Part shown: positions 61,539 through 64,000 of the stretch, one piece after another
How the letters are laid out: every line of letters starts with the position of its first letter
How positions within the stretch are numbered: position 1 is the stretch's first letter
NCBI GenBank assembly: GCA_030272585.1
Contig: BSYQ01000003.1
Location: 7,998,001 to 8,062,000, forward strand
DNA from: Bryopsis sp. KO-2023
Taxonomy: Eukaryota > Chlorophyta > Ulvophyceae > Bryopsidales > Bryopsidaceae
Length of the DNA stretch: 64,000 nucleotides
Direction of reading: 5' to 3'
Position numbers and translations under genes: made by a program
Notes under the pieces: generated by a model
What the model was told of the DNA's origin: nothing
Databases searched by the model: none
What the model saw: only the letters and a program-made list of their open reading frames with translations

Positions 61539-62946
61539 TCAAGCAAACATAAATTCAACATGACAACTCACCAATATCAATTCCCTTATTCCTGGAGATA
61601 GCGTCGGAGTTGGCCCAACCGAATCCTCCGCCACCTGTTTCAAAGCTTTCTCTTTCTTACAGCCCAGGGCCAATTGAAGGGCACATACTCCCAAAGCGTA
61701 GACATCCCAGTCAGCTGAGCGAGCTGAGTCATTGGTTGGAGCAGGGGGGTCGTAGGATGGAGAGGATCTAAGCAACAATACTTGACCTCATATATTGCTG
61801 CTATTTTTATTTTTAATTTTTTATTTTTCAAATATTGGTGTATACACATGAACAAACCAACAAAGTCATGTTTTGCCTATCATTGCGAGCCACGAAAGCC
61901 AAAAAGTAAAATCTCAAAATAACTTTCCCCAAAAAACCATATGTCTGGAAGAATCTGCCCCAAGGTTCACTCTACAGTATGCAAAACAGAAAAAAAAAGG
62001 TCTTATTGTTCTGATTTTTCCCTTACTTGGATTCGAAAGACAAACGCCGCAAATCTCGTCTCTGGATCTTGTCAAAGCTCCCTCCCAGCTTGAACACCAC
62101 CAAACCAGGAAAGCTATGTTGTTGAATGGTAGCGGTCGTGACATCCCAATGAACAACACCTTTAAAATGCATCCATGCCAATCCCCATCCAATCTGAACA
62201 CGAAACGCACAACCAACCGAATTAAATCCAACTGTCAGTCAAACTGAAATCGGGGAAACACAAGCTATTATATACCATCAGAACATTTGAATCCACTCGG
62301 CTTTCCCCGTTATACTTACATTTTGCAAAACTTGGCAAATGGTCGTCTCTGCAACACCGCCAGGTTCACTTTCGATCAACTCGTCTAAAGTTGAGATGGG
62401 TACCATGGGGCAAGGAGCTTTCCACACAATGAATTCAACCTGATATTTTCCCTTTTCCATTCCGAAGCCTGTTGGGAGCTCGATGTGACCATTGGATTGA
62501 CAGATCCTCCACACTTGAATTTTCTACATGTTCAAATACACATTTGTTAAAATTTTATTGAGAACTGGCATCACAGAACAAGCACAAAACCATTCAACCA
62601 TTAATTTCAATTGAAGTTGTATATGGGAGCTGAGGTTACCTTGAGAAATCTGACTTTACAGTTGCTCCTAGCATTTTTGTCGCTCCTTAGCTGGCCGCCA
62701 GGCCACTTCAGTATGGACGCGTGCACCTTCCCAGAAGTCAGTTTGTGCATTCCAGGTCCAGAGGGGGGAACCTTCAGCTTAAATCCATAGTCCCTGAAAC
62801 AAGGGACAAACGAATAAATGGCGCGAAAATAAAGCTTACTCCTTCCGCGACACTCTTAGTTCCGTTGGATTTTTCCTCACGCGAGACAGTGCATGTTCAA
62901 GAATTCTGCCTTCTCCTCCCCGAGTTTTTCCCAGCGGGTGCGCCAT
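61539..62946 (-). CDS. Protein-kinase-like protein with altered catalytic motifs (possible pseudokinase)
   Basis: Start at the ATG at 62946 (MAHPLGKTRGGEGRILEHAL), donor GGA|GTAAGC. Further exons: about 62797-62640 (DYGFKLKVPPSGPGMHKLTS..), 62525-62325 (KIQVWRICQSNGHIELPTG.., hinge-like YQVEFIVWKAPCPMV), 62175-62025 (WGLAWMHFKGVVHWDVTTAT.., VVFKLGGSFD) and 61770-61575 (SADWDVYALGVCALQLALG, the kinase helix-F motif). A further exon toward 61250-61440 is likely. The catalytic loop reads HWDVTTATI where HRDxKxxN is usual (Asp kept, Lys and Asn lost), and DFG is replaced by GGSF. Family placement is by overall pattern only. It is divergent from the gene entering at 63.3 kb. Confidence 0.6.
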
Positions 62947-63871
62947 AGTGAAGGTTCGATTTCTGTATCGAAATAATTCTGCGAAGGAACACGCCGATAC
63001 TCAAACGAACGCCGCCCAAGGAAAAATGACGCTCAGCAAAATCAGTGATGAAGAAAACGCAGAAGACAAGAGTCGTCACCGAGACAAACATCGGAGTTTC
63101 ATCGCAAGGACAGAGCTACTGAAACAAACGTGTTACCGGTAGTATGCTACTCCGATCAAGAGCGACCTTCAGAGTTGGTGCCATATTTCAAAAACAACAG
63201 AGAGAGGTTCTCTTCCTCGCGTTCGCGCCACCTTCTTGCTCTCCTGGCCAGCTAAAAACCGAGCACGTCACGTTTGAAAAAAAAAAGTGTGATGAACTTG
63301 AAATGTAAGGGAATCTACTCGGCACAGAACTCCTGTCATAAAGTACAACATGTCGACGTTCATAAAACGATCCCAGCAAAGCGCCAAAATGACCAGTTGC
63401 ATAGGTGTGTTTCCGCCAACCAATCCCATCCGGGTTTGAAGAGGTTTTCCAGTTTGGTTGGTGTGGCGAGAGAAAAAACTGACGCTGTGTATGCGCGCGT
63501 GTGTGTTTCCCCAAGGCCACTCGTTCCACGTGCTGAGCAATGGCAGAATTGGTCCAGCTCTACGCCCAACGGCCCTCAGTCCCTTGCCACGATTGCAGGG
63601 TGGGCCCATGAGGAGATCGCCCCCGATTGCCAGGGTCTGTTGCTGTTGTTACCGATACCGAATTCTGCTAATCATCAGTAAATCTTATAAATTTTATACC
63701 TTCAACTGCAATTTTCTCACTCACTTCTCAAGTTTTCATAGGAAAAAATGATATCCCCAGGGAATGTAGGCCTGATGATGCTCCTGCCTACCCTCCTACA
63801 CAATATCAATCCAAAAGTTCAAACAACAATTCTGTGAGATTGATGCCAAATCATGAACCATTTTTCAACAG

Positions 63872-64000
63872 GTTGTGAAAAGGAATGCTGCCGCAAAGGA
63901 TACAGTGATTCCTGCCCCTGCGTTTGGTGTGCAGCTGGGGTTGTTGGGATTGGCTGGAACGTCGGCCTATTTTGACAACTACATTTTGGCTGGACTGCTT
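63872..64000 (+). CDS. Plastid-type membrane protein, partial (runs off right edge)
   Basis: An exon after CAACAG (63871) reads VVKRNAAAKDTVIPAPAFGV, then QLGLLGLAGTSAYFDNYILA GLL, with a hydrophobic helix. This resembles a conserved cyanobacterial/plastid membrane protein family (possibly DUF3119, where the helix is followed by an RVRFVFD-type strand), but only 43 residues are seen. Earlier exons probably lie between 63300 and 63700; MSTFIKRSQQSAKMTS at 63349 with CATAG|GTGTG is a candidate first exon. The expected plastid transit peptide is not confirmed. Confidence 0.5.

Overview
This window is nuclear DNA from a photosynthetic eukaryote. The host genes include a thylakoid-lumen carboxyl-terminal processing protease (CtpA, which matures D1), an EDR2-type PH-START-DUF1336 protein and a plant-type inositol polyphosphate multikinase (IPK2). 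Most host genes are split by short introns with GT..AG borders. That gene set, together with heavy loads of chromodomain Ty3/gypsy elements and hAT transposons, suggests a streptophyte (charophyte-grade) alga, perhaps Chara-like. The organism call is inference.

The left 38.8 kb is a nest of mobile elements. A hAT element (H1) enters from the left edge. It carries the end of its transposase and an unidentified second gene, and its right terminus is near 4.17 kb. H1 sits in a Ty3/gypsy chromovirus (A, 4.18 to about 25 kb). A is split by a 12.35-kb LTR element in reverse orientation (B, 7713-20065) and by a 464-bp hAT-like element (H4, 20286-20749). A second chromovirus remnant (E, about 25.1-28.7 kb) is split by a foldback hAT-like element (H2, 25350-26415). 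Two near-identical LTR elements without a visible integrase follow, in inverted orientation (C, 28739-33278; D, 33435-37414). A third hAT-like foldback (H3, 37555-38672) interrupts a dispersed repeat whose uninterrupted copy lies at 60.9-61.1 kb.

The right 25 kb is gene territory. EDR2-like (-) and IPK2 (-) are followed by CtpA (+), then a possible small membrane protein (-), a protein of about 350 residues with SUMO-interaction motifs (+), a multi-pass membrane protein (-), a kinase-like protein with eroded catalytic motifs (-), and the start of a plastid-type membrane protein (+) that runs off the right edge.

The two most unusual signals are in the transposon half. First, H2, H3 and H4 share one plan: 8-bp target duplications, CA..TG terminal inverted repeats, arrays of a short motif, and tRNA-like cassettes with an upstream TATA-like element and a downstream hairpin. 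Second, the LTR elements B, C and D share terminal repeats, primer-binding site and 6-bp target duplications. Their outer 3' ends carry a GGTTACA absent from the 5' LTR/primer-site junction, which fits integration from a joined-end intermediate. C and D may borrow the integrase of B. LTR elements are described as fossils only.
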